Part shown: positions 7,020-15,431 of the stretch, one piece after another
How positions within the stretch are numbered: position 1 is the stretch's first letter
How the letters are laid out: every line of letters begins with the position of its first letter
NCBI RefSeq assembly: GCF_008087625.1
Contig: NZ_CP042997.1
Span: 1,488,001 to 1,552,000, forward strand
Source of the DNA: Aquisphaera giovannonii
Lineage (GTDB): Bacteria > Planctomycetota > Planctomycetia > Isosphaerales > Isosphaeraceae
Length of the DNA: 64,000 nt
Direction of reading: 5' to 3'
Made by a program: the position numbers and the translations under genes
The notes under the pieces: generated by a model
Database searches by the model: none
Seen by the model: the letters and a program-made list of their open reading frames with translations, nothing else
What the model was told of the DNA's origin: nothing

Positions 7020-9902
7020 ATGACCGCCATGAGCCGCACGCCCTCGACCCGGCCCCGCCGAATCCGGCCCCGCGCCCGCGTCCTGCTCGCGGCGATCGCC
7101 TCGCTCGCGGCCCTGCCGATGGGACCGGCCGTCGCCGCCGACGGGCCCGCGCCAAGGGCGTCGGCCTCGCCCCCGGGGTCGACGCTCCACCTGTCCAACG
7201 GCGGATTCGCCCGGGGTGAGCTCCGCCCGTCGGGCCCGCCGGCGACGATCCGGTGGCAGGCGGCCGCCCTCGTCGACCCCCTGGACTTCGACCTCCCGTC
7301 GGTCAACGCCGTCCACTTCCCGGCGCCCGAGAAGCTCCCCCGCCCGGACGCGGAGTACTGCTTCGAGCTGGCCGGCGGCGACGTCCTCTTCGGCGGGCTC
7401 GCGGCCCTCGACGGCGGCGAGGCGGTCCTCGACGTGCCCAGGGTGGGCCGGCTCCGCGTCCGCCGCTCCGCGATCGCGCGGATGTACCGCTGGAAGTCCG
7501 GCGGCGACCTCGTCTACCTGGGCCCCAACGGCCTGGACGGCTGGAAGCAGACCGCCCAGGGCAAGACCTGGAAGGAGGAGCAGGGCCAGCCCGTGACCGA
7601 CCAGGAGGGCGCGGCCATCCGCGGCGACCTCCAGCTCCCGGCCCGGTCGAGCGTGGAGTTCGAGCTCTCCTGGAAGACCAAGCCGGACTTCATCCTGGCC
7701 CTCGGCGTCGGCGACGACGAGAAGTCGGTCCAGCGCGCGTTCCGATTCGAGGTCTGGGAGCGCGACCTGATCATCCAGAGGGAGACCGAGCAGGAGGCCG
7801 ACGTCGCCTCCGTGGGCGAGATCGCCCCGGGCCAGGGCCGCGTGCACCTCACCGCGTACCTGGACCAGGAGAAGGGGCGGATCCTCGTCTTCTCCCCGGA
7901 CGGCAAGCAGCTGGCCGACCTGAAGGTCGCCGGCGCGCAGCCGCAGGTCCTGGGGGCGGTCAGCCTGGTCAACAAGCGGGGCGACGTCCGCCTCGAGCGG
8001 ATCCGCGTGGGCCGCTGGAACGGCGAGCCGCCGAAGCCCGTCGAGGGGGACCGGTCGCGGATCCACCAGGTGGACGGCTCCATCCTCTACGGCCAGGTCG
8101 CGCGGCTGGACGCGGCCTCGCGCAGCTTCGTCGTCGGCGCGGGCAAGGACGAGTCGCGGATCCCGGAGGGCAAGATCGCGGCCGTCTTCCTCTCGAGGCC
8201 CGAGGGCGCCGGGGATCGCAAGCTGGCCGCCGTGTACCAGGACGGCGGCCGGTTCAGCGGGGAGCTGGACGCCATCGAGGCGTCCACGCTGCGGCTCCGC
8301 GTGCCGGGCATCGAGGGCGCCGTCACGCTGCCGCTGGCCGGGCTGAGGTCGCTCGTCTCGCTCCAGCCCCGGGCCGTCCCCGCCTCGGTGGGCGGCGTCG
8401 CGGGCATCCTCGAGCTCGACGACCTCCGCCTGCCCGGCCGCCTGGTCGACGGCAAGGAGCGGCCCGGCGCCAGCTGCCTGGCGTGGCGTCCCCAGGGCAG
8501 CGCCGGGGCCAGCGCCCTGCGGCCGGGCGTCGCCGGCCGGATCGTCTACCGCGAGGCCCCCGCCCAGAGGCCCGCGACGGCCCGCACCGCGCCCGCCCCC
8601 CCGCCCGGCCCGGGCGGCGTCGTGGCCGGCTTCCTCAACGCCCTGGGCGGCACGCCGCAGTCCTCGTCGTCGGGGGGCAAGCGGAAGTCGCTCTACCTCC
8701 GCAGCGGCGACGTCATCCCCTCCGAGGTCACCTCCATCGACGAGAACGGCGTCCGGTTCAAGACCAGCATGTCGGCGAGCACCTTCGTCCCCAACGAGAA
8801 GGTCAAGGCCGTCGAGCTGGCGATCCCCGGCGACTTCCCGATCAAGGTGACCAAATCCAAGCGCGAACGCCTGCTCACGCTCCCCCGGATGCAGAAGGAG
8901 AACCCCCCCACCCACCTGATCCGCTCGCGCAACGGCGACTTCATCCGCGGCCGGGTGGTCGGGATGGACTCCAAGGTGCTCCACCTGGAGCTACGGCTGG
9001 AGCCGCGGGACATCCCCCGCGACCGCATCGGCCTCATCGTCTGGCTCCACCCGGAGGACGCCAGGCCGAAGCCCGAGGATGCGAAGCCGAAGGCCGATGC
9101 GGGCGCGAACCCGGCCCCCGCGGCCGGGCCCCCGCCGCCCGCACCCGCGTCCGCGGCCGCCCCGCCGTCGACGGCCGGGACGCGCGTCCAGGCCGTCTGC
9201 AACGACGGCATACGCCTCACGTTCGTCGCCGAGTCGTTCGCCGGCACGGCGATCGCCGGCAAGAGCGGCGTGCTCGGCCCCTGCAACGTGGACCTCAAGG
9301 AGGTGGACGAGCTCCTCATCGGCGGCGGCATCGAGAAGGCCGCGGCCTCGCTCGCCTACCAGCAGTATCGCCTCGTGGACGCGGTCGAGCCGAAGGCCTC
9401 GCAGGGGACCGCGTCCGACCCGTCCGCCGGCGCCACCGGGACGGAGGGGTCGCTCGTCGGCAAGCCGGCGCCGGACTTCGAGCTCGCTCTCCTGGACGGG
9501 ACGAAGTTCAGCCCGGCCCAGCACCGGGGCTCGGTCCTGGTCCTCGACTTCTGGGCCACCTGGTGCGGGCCCTGCATCCAGGCGATGCCCCAGGTGGAGA
9601 AGGTCGCGGACGAATTCAAGGACCGGGGCGTCAAGCTCGTGGCCGTGAACCTCCAGGAGGAGCCGAAGCAGATCAAGGCGCTGCTCGAGCGCCAGAAGCT
9701 CCACCCCGCCGTCGCCCTCGACCGGGACGGCGCCGTGGCGGAGAAGTACGCCGCCAACGCGATCCCCCAGACCGTGATCATCGACCGCGAGGGGAAGGTC
9801 GCCCGCCTCTTCATCGGCGGCGGCCCGCACTTCGACGTCATGCTCCGCGAGGCCCTCCGCTCGGTCGTCGGCGAGGCCCCCGCCGCCCCCGTCTCGAAGT
9901 GA
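7020..9902 (+). CDS. Long secreted protein with C-terminal TlpA-like thioredoxin domain
   Basis: The 960-residue product starts at ATG 7020, directly after the preceding stop. A second ATG at 7029 is possible. A signal peptide is followed by several beta-rich modules. These include a LamG-like segment (about 190-330) and repeated short modules of the type 'DGSILYGQVARL' and 'RSGDVIPSEVTSIDENGVRF'. A proline/alanine linker (about 690-720) separates another beta module from the C-terminal domain (about 810-955), which has the redox motif WATWCGPC and the TlpA/ResA fold signature ending in VIIDREGKVARLFIGGG. The CxxC indicates thiol-disulfide exchange in the periplasm. The substrate is unknown. 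It closes the co-directional block that starts at the window edge. Confidence 0.8.
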   Translation: MTAMSRTPSTRPRRIRPRARVLLAAIASLAALPMGPAVAADGPAPRASASPPGSTLHLSNGGFARGELRPSGPPATIRWQAAALVDPLDFDLPSVNAVHFPAPEKLPRPDAEYCFELAGGDVLFGGLAALDGGEAVLDVPRVGRLRVRRSAIARMYRWKSGGDLVYLGPNGLDGWKQTAQGKTWKEEQGQPVTDQEGAAIRGDLQLPARSSVEFELSWKTKPDFILALGVGDDEKSVQRAFRFEVWERDLIIQRETEQEADVASVGEIAPGQGRVHLTAYLDQEKGRILVFSPDGKQLADLKVAGAQPQVLGAVSLVNKRGDVRLERIRVGRWNGEPPKPVEGDRSRIHQVDGSILYGQVARLDAASRSFVVGAGKDESRIPEGKIAAVFLSRPEGAGDRKLAAVYQDGGRFSGELDAIEASTLRLRVPGIEGAVTLPLAGLRSLVSLQPRAVPASVGGVAGILELDDLRLPGRLVDGKERPGASCLAWRPQGSAGASALRPGVAGRIVYREAPAQRPATARTAPAPPPGPGGVVAGFLNALGGTPQSSSSGGKRKSLYLRSGDVIPSEVTSIDENGVRFKTSMSASTFVPNEKVKAVELAIPGDFPIKVTKSKRERLLTLPRMQKENPPTHLIRSRNGDFIRGRVVGMDSKVLHLELRLEPRDIPRDRIGLIVWLHPEDARPKPEDAKPKADAGANPAPAAGPPPPAPASAAAPPSTAGTRVQAVCNDGIRLTFVAESFAGTAIAGKSGVLGPCNVDLKEVDELLIGGGIEKAAASLAYQQYRLVDAVEPKASQGTASDPSAGATGTEGSLVGKPAPDFELALLDGTKFSPAQHRGSVLVLDFWATWCGPCIQAMPQVEKVADEFKDRGVKLVAVNLQEEPKQIKALLERQKLHPAVALDRDGAVAEKYAANAIPQTVIIDREGKVARLFIGGGPHFDVMLREALRSVVGEAPAAPVSK

Positions 9903-9998
9903 ACCGCGGGGCGACGGGGGGAGGCCCGGAGCGCACCCCCCATCGGCCGCGGATAAATTGTGCGGCCTGCGGCGTTCGTGCGTCGGCACGCGTGCTCG

Positions 9999-11528
9999 GG
10001 GTGAGCGTCTTGTAAGTGGTAAAGGTCAAGCTGCCTTCCGGCGGTTGGCCCAGAAGCCGGTCCAGAGGGCGGACTCGCTGAGGTAGAGGGCCCGGAGGTG
10101 GGCCATGGCGTCGGCCCCCTGATGGCCCCAGCGCATCCCGGTGCCGTTGAGCCGCTCGTTGATCACCAGCTTGCAGCCGGCCTCCATCGGGCCCGAGCCG
10201 ATCTGCCACCCCTTGGCCAGGTAGGCCGGGTAGTCCATCCGGTGGTGCTGGTTGCGGAAGTAGTTCACCGTCGCCTCCCACGTCGCCCGCGCCCGCGGGG
10301 CGGCCGCGACGTCCAGGCCCTCCAGCCAGGCCAGCATCGCGGCGCCCCCCTCGTGCTTCAGCCGATGCGACCACGCCGCGTGCGCCGCCTCCGCCTGGGC
10401 CTCGTCGGCGTGCCAGGCCTTGGCCAGGTCCCCCAGGTGCTCGCTGGCGTGGTAGAAGTCCAGGATCACCGCGTCGATCCGCCCGAAGTGCCGCCTCAGC
10501 AGGTCCTCCAGCCCCGACCCGCCGTCGCACACCGCGATCCAGCGCCGGGCCTCGCCCATGCCCGCCCGGGCGGCCATGTGTCGCAGCGGCTCGGCCACCG
10601 CCTCCTGGCCCTCGGCGCTGGCGACGTACCTCGCCTGCCGGGGGGGCCGGCGCCGGCCCTGGGTCGCCCATCGCTCGCGGCCCTCGGGGATGGGGTTGTA
10701 GACCATGCCCACGGCGATCATCTCCCCCTCGGCCGCGGCCCCCTCGGGCCCCTGCCTGCGGACGCCCGTCAGGTCGATCGACACGTAGGCGCAGGTCATC
10801 CCCTCGGCGTCCACGTGCCAGGCCCAGGGGCCCGCCTCGTCGAAGGGGACCTTGGACTCGATGGCCCGGCCCACCTCGGCGCCGACGGCCTCGGCGACCC
10901 GCTCCACGGTGGACTCGGCGAGGTCCAGGCCGCACATCCGCGGCAGGGCGACATCGGCGGCCTTGGCGAAGCTCTCCCGGGCCGCCGCCAGGCAGGCCAG
11001 CTCGGCGGCGCCGGAGGTCAGGTCGCCGCCGTCGAGGCCGAAGGCGGCGTCGGCGGGGCAGTGGCCCTCGCGGCATCGCGGGCAGTGGTAGTAGCCGCGC
11101 TCGATGCGCAGCGGGCCCAGGGCCGAGACCAGCCCCTTGGGCCGATAGCCCTTGAAGCGGGCGGCCTCGGAGCAGCGGGGGCAGCTCGTGCTGGACCCTA
11201 CATACCCCCTTTTTTCCGCTGCATGGCAGCGGCCTGGAGGGCCTTGGCGCCGACCCGATGGACCATGTCGCGGAGCTGGAACTCGGCCTCGCCGAAGAGC
11301 TCGTCGTCGGGCTTGGTGGCCAGCAGCTCGGCCATGGCCCGGATGTCCGCGTCCGAGGCCGCCCGGAGCTCCTCGTAGAGATCCTGGGCGAGGCGGGCCT
11401 GCCGCTCGGGCAGATGCTCGAAGGACATGACGGGGACCCTCCGTGAACAGAAGGCTACTGATTCCGAGGCGACGCATCGAAGACCTCTGTTCTACGGAAT
11501 TTCCCACCCACTTTCGAGACGCTTACCC
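9999..11528 (-). mobile_element. Complete ISKra4-type insertion sequence, 1530 bp
   Basis: The ends are imperfect terminal inverted repeats. The left end reads GGGTGAGCGTCTTGTAAGTG (9999-10018) and the complement of the right end reads GGGTAAGCGTCTCGAAAGTG (11509-11528), matching at 17 of 20 positions. A 9-bp direct duplication GCGTGCTCG flanks the element at 9990-9998 and 11529-11537. The interior holds one transposase gene in two overlapping frames on the minus strand. Both ends and the duplication are intact, so insertion was probably fairly recent. It sits between the TlpA-fusion gene and the small basic-protein gene at 11635. Confidence 0.85.
10026..11428 (-). CDS. ISKra4-family transposase, expressed by -1 frameshift
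   Basis: Two overlapping frames make one transposase. The first starts at ATG 11428 (MSFEHLPERQARLAQDLYEE) and stops just after a slippery tract. The second carries a zinc-ribbon (CPRC...CPRC) and the catalytic core, with acidic residues in VCDGGSGLED and VILDFYHASEHLGD and the C-terminal block ending in EAGCKLVINERLNGTGMRW. The shift point is the minus-strand run A6G5 (complement of 11205-11215). A -1 shift there joins codons ...QRKK to RGYVGSS. This organisation is usual for ISKra4-type elements. Without the shift only a 76-residue peptide is made. Confidence 0.8.
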
Positions 11529-11634
11529 GCGTGCTCGCCGGGCCGCGTTCCGTACTTGATTCTGTAGTCATCACCGGTCAATGATGGGGATCTGTCAAAT
11601 TTTTCGCGAATGAATTTGTCCCGGAGATGCACTG

Positions 11635-12066
11635 ATGGCCGTGACGCGGACTCGCAACCAGGGGAAGACCGCCTTCGTCAAGGAGCAGCTGAATCTCAAC
11701 CCCACCGCCAACGTCAAGGCCGTCAACGACGCCTGGTCCAGGGCGGGGATGGAAGGCTCGATCAGCGGCACCCTGGTCAACAAGATGCGTGCTGCGCTCG
11801 GCCTCACGGGCAATATCTCCCGCGGCGCCCGGAAGGCGAAGCGGTCCGCCGCCGTCGGCGCCACGGGCAAGCACCCCGGGCGCAGGCGGGGCCTGGCGGC
11901 CGCCGCCAACGGCCGACGCCCCGCCCGCGAGGGCGAGCTGCTGCGCGAGATCGAGGTCGAGCTCGACCGGCTCCTCTTCCGGGTCATGGAGATCGAGTCG
12001 CTCGCCAAGGTCGAGGACGCCATCCGCGACGTCCGCCGCGCCCTCTACGTCGCCATGGCTCGCTGA
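11635..12066 (+). CDS. Small basic helical protein, possible DNA-binding
   Basis: The 143-residue product starts at ATG 11635 with GGAG 9 bp upstream. The N-terminal 60 residues (KTAFVKEQLNLNPTANVKAV, then a serine- and leucine-rich helix region ending in LGLTGN) have the spacing of a helix-turn-helix-like domain seen in many small planctomycete proteins. A basic R/K/G-rich linker follows, and the last 45 residues form an amphipathic helix (LLREIEVELDRLLFRVMEIE) that could dimerise. DNA binding is inference from charge and helix pattern. The upstream 100 bp is unusually AT-rich for this window. The IS element ends about 100 bp upstream, so it may have altered this gene's promoter. Confidence 0.6.
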   Translation: MAVTRTRNQGKTAFVKEQLNLNPTANVKAVNDAWSRAGMEGSISGTLVNKMRAALGLTGNISRGARKAKRSAAVGATGKHPGRRRGLAAAANGRRPAREGELLREIEVELDRLLFRVMEIESLAKVEDAIRDVRRALYVAMAR

Positions 12067-12316
12067 CCCCGCCGGCGGCTCCCCGCCGCGATCCTCCCGA
12101 CTCACCCCGCCCCCGCCGACCGGGCGACCGGAACGGCCGAGGGGCGGGTTCGCGTCTCGGGCTCCGGCGATCCCCGGCCGCGAGGTGCGACCTCGCTGCA
12201 CGAAGCCCCCGGCTCCCGTCGTCCGCGGCGTCTCCCCACCGTGCCGGGTCATCGTCTCGGGCATCGTCCCAGATGCTGGAGTCCCACCTTGACAATTCGC
12301 CGGGGAATCCATGAAC

Positions 12317-12497
12317 ACGTGACCACCCGCGTGAGCGGGTGGTTCGGACGGGCGAAGCCCCCAGCCTCCGGCGTGAGCCGGACAGGCATGCGGCGACGCC
12401 GGCGAGCCGGGAGACGCCGCCCGGCCTCGGATCGCACTGACGTGCGAGGCTGGAGGCTTCGCCCGTCCGAACCACGATCTGACGATCGTGGTCACCC
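12317..12497. repeat. Palindromic repeat: two inverted copies of a double-hairpin unit
   Basis: Two roughly 60-bp units face each other. Each has hairpin A, a 24-base core and hairpin B. In the left unit, hairpin A is CCACCCGC-GTGA-GCGGGTGG (12323-12342), the core is 12343-12366 and hairpin B is TCCGGC-GTGA-GCCGGA (12367-12382). The right unit on the other strand has CCACGATC-GTCA-GATCGTGG (12472-12491), the core at 12448-12471 (23 of 24 identical) and TCGCAC-GTCA-GTGCGA (12432-12447). The stems differ in sequence but pair perfectly in both copies. This resembles REP/BIME-type elements. It occupies the otherwise geneless 12067-12575 gap. Confidence 0.75.
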
Positions 12498-12575
12498 GTG
12501 CATGCCGGGCGGTGCCAACTGTCAACCTCCCCGTGATGGCTCCCCGGTCATTTGGGATGATGCCTCGTCTCGCCG

Positions 12576-13883
12576 TCACGGCGGCCCGCCACCGCACGAG
12601 TCCAGCCGCCGATCCAGCAGCTCCCGCTCCCTCGCGGACTGCGTCCGGTCGCGGGCCCTCGCCAGGTGCTCGCGGGCCCGGTCGAGGTTGCCGGCGCGGC
12701 GATGGAGCTCGCCGAGCGTCGCATCGAGCAGGTGGTAGTGGCGCAGGGCGGGATCGCCGGCGAGCGCCCCGAGCTCATCGAGCCCGGCCGCCGGCCCCGC
12801 CACGTGGGCCAGCACGATGGCCCGGTTGAGCCTGTAGATGGCGGACGGCCGTCGCGCGATGAGCGCGTCGTAGAGGCGGAGGATCGCCGGCCAGTCGGTC
12901 TCCTCGAACCGCGGCGCCTCGCAGTGCACCAGCGCGATCCCCGCCTCGAGGTGGAAGATCGAGACGGACCGGCCCGCGGCCGACTCGTCGAGGAAGGCCC
13001 GGGCGCGGGCGATCAGCGCGCGGTCCCAGCGGGACCGGTCCTGGTCCTCCATGAGCAGGAGCCGCCCGTCGCCGTCGGTCCGCGCGTCGAACCGCGCCGC
13101 GTGGAAGAGCATGAGCGACAGCAGCGCGAGGGTCGCGGGGGTGCGGCACAGGGGATGCTCGCCCAGCAGGTGGCAGAGCCGCGCGGCCTCCTCGCAGAGG
13201 TCCAGGCGGAGCACGGAGTCCCCGCTCGTCGCGGAGTATCCCTCGTTGAACAGCAGGTAGAGGCCGCGGTGGACGGCATCCAGGCGGGCGGGCAGCTCGT
13301 CGGCATGGGGGACCGCGAGCTCCACGCCCCGGTCGGCGAGCTCCCGCCGCGCACGCTGGGTCCGCTTCTTGACCGTCTCCTCGGAGACGAGCAGCCCGCG
13401 GGCGATCTCCGCGTTGCCGAACCCGCCGAGCGACTTCAGCGTCAGGGCGATCTGGTCCTCGACGGCGAGGGCGGGGTGGCAGCACGCGAACATCAGGCGG
13501 AGCTGGCTGTCGGCGATCCCGGAGTCGAGGAACAGGTCGTCGAGGTCCGGGGCGGCGGCCATCGGCCTCAGCCGGGCGTACGACGGCGCCAGGCGGAGGA
13601 CGGTCTCCCGGTGCCGGAGGGCGTCCAGGACCTTGTTCCGGGCGACCCGATGCATCCAGGCCGATGGGTCGTCGGGCACGCCCCCCGCGCGCCAGGCCTG
13701 GAGCGCCTCCAGGAGCGAGGCCTGCACCATGTCCTCGACGAGGTCCAGGTGGCGCAGGCCGAACACGCGCGCGAGCACGGCGACGAGGCGTCCCGACTCG
13801 CGGCGGAAGAAATGCTCGACGAGGTGCGCGGCCGACGGGGCGTCCGCCGGCCGCTCGCCTCCCCCCGATTGGTCCTGGCGCAT
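12576..13883 (-). CDS. ECF RNA polymerase sigma factor with C-terminal TPR-like extension
   Basis: The 435-residue product starts at ATG 13883. The N-terminal third has region 2 (LVAVLARVFGLRHLDLVEDM, then WMHRVARNKVLDALR) and region 4 (IALTLKSLGGFGNAEIARGL followed by SEETVKKRTQRARREL). The rest is a helical extension starting with LPARLDAVHRGLYLLFNEGY and ending in repeats such as DATLGELHRRAGNLDRAREH. This is the layout of the ECF42-type long sigma factors. Family knowledge: these are usually paired with small YciI/DGPF-domain proteins and lack a classical anti-sigma factor. The extension is thought to control activity. The YciI-type gene lies 23 bp upstream on the same strand, which supports the assignment. 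Confidence 0.85.
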   Translation of the reverse strand: MRQDQSGGGERPADAPSAAHLVEHFFRRESGRLVAVLARVFGLRHLDLVEDMVQASLLEALQAWRAGGVPDDPSAWMHRVARNKVLDALRHRETVLRLAPSYARLRPMAAAPDLDDLFLDSGIADSQLRLMFACCHPALAVEDQIALTLKSLGGFGNAEIARGLLVSEETVKKRTQRARRELADRGVELAVPHADELPARLDAVHRGLYLLFNEGYSATSGDSVLRLDLCEEAARLCHLLGEHPLCRTPATLALLSLMLFHAARFDARTDGDGRLLLMEDQDRSRWDRALIARARAFLDESAAGRSVSIFHLEAGIALVHCEAPRFEETDWPAILRLYDALIARRPSAIYRLNRAIVLAHVAGPAAGLDELGALAGDPALRHYHLLDATLGELHRRAGNLDRAREHLARARDRTQSARERELLDRRLDSCGGGPP

Positions 13884-13906
13884 GGCCACGCGGCCCTCGC
13901 GGCGGC

Positions 13907-14266
13907 TCAGCCCTTCGGCTCGGCGGCGAGGCCGGCCATCGGGCGGATCTCCACGCTCCCGCCCTCGACGACCTGCGGGCAGGTCCTCGCGTGCTTCACC
14001 GCCGCGTCGAGGCTTTCCGCCTGGACCACGGAATAGCCGCCGAGGACCTCCTTGGACTCGGCGAACGGCCCGTCCGTGACCACCTCGGACCTGGTCACGA
14101 CGCGCCCTTCCGGCATCAGGGCGTCGCCGGGGTCGATCATCCAGCCCTCGGCGAATCCCTGGCCGATCCACGCCCGCCAGCGATCCATCGATTCCTGCAT
14201 CTGGCCGGGGGACATCTTGCTCATGTCGAACGGCTCGCTGCGATAGACGAAGAGAAATCGGGGCAT
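13907..14266 (-). CDS. YciI/DGPF-domain protein
   Basis: The 119-residue product starts at ATG 14266 with GGGAGAGGAA upstream. It opens with MPRFLFVYRSE and carries TDGPFAESKEVLGGYSVVQA, the DGPF motif of the YciI-related family. It forms a small ferredoxin-like alpha/beta dimer in known relatives. The gene is the likely first cistron of an operon with the ECF sigma factor 23 bp downstream, a pairing typical of ECF42. The biochemical activity of these proteins is not settled, and a sensor or partner role for the sigma factor is inferred from gene order. The divergent AraC-type gene at 14583 shares the intergenic region. Confidence 0.85.
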   Translation of the reverse strand: MPRFLFVYRSEPFDMSKMSPGQMQESMDRWRAWIGQGFAEGWMIDPGDALMPEGRVVTRSEVVTDGPFAESKEVLGGYSVVQAESLDAAVKHARTCPQVVEGGSVEIRPMAGLAAEPKG

Positions 14267-14582
14267 GAGTTCCTCTCCCTGAGAAAAGGGTCCGGGCGGC
14301 GGCCCGCGGGCGCCCTCGCGTCCGCGCCGGGCCGTCCCCGGCGGGCCTCGGCCGCGTCGCCGCCGGGACCCTGACGACCGACGCCGGCCCGGGGGGACAG
14401 GATTCCGGGAATTTACCCGCCGGGGTCGCGGGCCGTCGACGCAAGTGCATCGGGCGCGGGCACGTCATCGATCCCGGCCGCCCGGTAGACTATCATGTCG
14501 GCGGCCGCCGGCCCATCGCGGACGGGGCCCCGGCCGGCACTCGGGCCGATCGCCGGATCGTCCTCGCCCCCAGGAACCGGGC
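14267..14582. other. Divergent intergenic region (316 bp)
   Basis: This gap lies between the YciI/sigma pair and the AraC-type regulator and must hold both promoters. It is very G+C-rich with several short palindromes. A possible plus-strand -10-like stretch, TAGACTATCAT, is at about 14486-14496. I see no convincing -35 box, operator pair or RNA gene. Confidence 0.3.
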
Positions 14583-15383
14583 ATGACGGGCTTCCAGGCA
14601 CTCTTGCAGCTCGCGCCCCTGTTCGACTGCGTCGACGACGCCCTCGCCTGGGTGAAGGACCTCGAGGGCCGCTACCGGTGGGTGAACCGCGCCTTCCTCA
14701 CGAGCTACGCCCTGGAGCGCGGGGGCCCCGACCCGATCGACGACCCCGGGATGATCCTGGGCAAGACCGACTACGACCTGACCTCGCCGTTCCTGGCGGA
14801 CCAGTTCCGGCTCGACGACGAGCTCGTGCTCGAGGGGGCCCGGGTCGTGAACCGCATCGAGCTCGTCGGCCCGCCGGGGGGGCCGCCGGAATGGAACATC
14901 ACGAACAAGATCCCCCTCCGCGACGCGGACGGCTCCGTGATCGGGACCGCCGGGCTGTCGCGGCGCCTCGACGCGGACGGGCTCGACAACCTGCCGGATC
15001 GGCCGTTCGCGTCGGTCCTCGCCTACATCCGGGACCATTGCCGCGAGCCGGTCGGCAACGCCGAGCTCGCGCGGGTGGCGCATATGTCTGTGCGGACCTT
15101 CGAGCGTCGGTTCCGCGACGCCTTCCACCTCTCGCCCCAGAAGTACCTCCGCCGCCTCCAGCTCCGGATGGCGAGCCGGGCCCTGGCCATGACCCGCAAG
15201 CCCCTGGCCGAGGTCTCTCAGGACTGCGGCTTCGCCGACCAGAGCCACTTCTCCCGCGAGTTCCGCCGCCACTTCGGGCGCACCCCCAGGCAATTCCGGG
15301 AGCACTACACCCGGGGCGCGGCTGACGCTCCTGGCACAAGAACTGACGCCGCCGATCAAGCCTCGCGGGAGGCCGTCGGCTAG
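14583..15383 (+). CDS. AraC-family transcriptional regulator with N-terminal PAS-like sensor
   Basis: The 266-residue product starts at ATG 14583 (AGGAACCGGGC upstream). Residues 1-130 have PAS character (LFDCVDDALAWVKDLEGRYR, then the phrase GSVIGTAGLSRRL closing the fold). Residues 150-250 hold two helix-turn-helix motifs of the AraC/XylS type, with NAELARVAHMSVRTFERRF and LAEVSQDCGFADQSHFSREF, ending in GRTPRQFREHY. The effector bound by the PAS part cannot be read from sequence. It stands divergently from the sigma/YciI pair and 48 bp before the ThuA operon, so control of either neighbour is plausible but unproven. Confidence 0.85.
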   Translation: MTGFQALLQLAPLFDCVDDALAWVKDLEGRYRWVNRAFLTSYALERGGPDPIDDPGMILGKTDYDLTSPFLADQFRLDDELVLEGARVVNRIELVGPPGGPPEWNITNKIPLRDADGSVIGTAGLSRRLDADGLDNLPDRPFASVLAYIRDHCREPVGNAELARVAHMSVRTFERRFRDAFHLSPQKYLRRLQLRMASRALAMTRKPLAEVSQDCGFADQSHFSREFRRHFGRTPRQFREHYTRGAADAPGTRTDAADQASREAVG

Positions 15384-15431
15384 AGTATCCCCTCGTGCGA
15401 GGCCGCTTCGGTGCCCAACTGGAGGTGGACC

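Noticed and set aside
6021-8984. A 987-codon minus-strand frame opposite the toroid and thioredoxin genes
   Set aside because: Same G+C artefact: composition is D/G/R/A-rich without domains, while plus-strand genes have signal peptides and the CxxC motif.
12241-12738. Frames across the palindrome at 12317-12497
   Set aside because: They run through the inverted repeat on both strands with mirrored peptides, so the repeat explains them.
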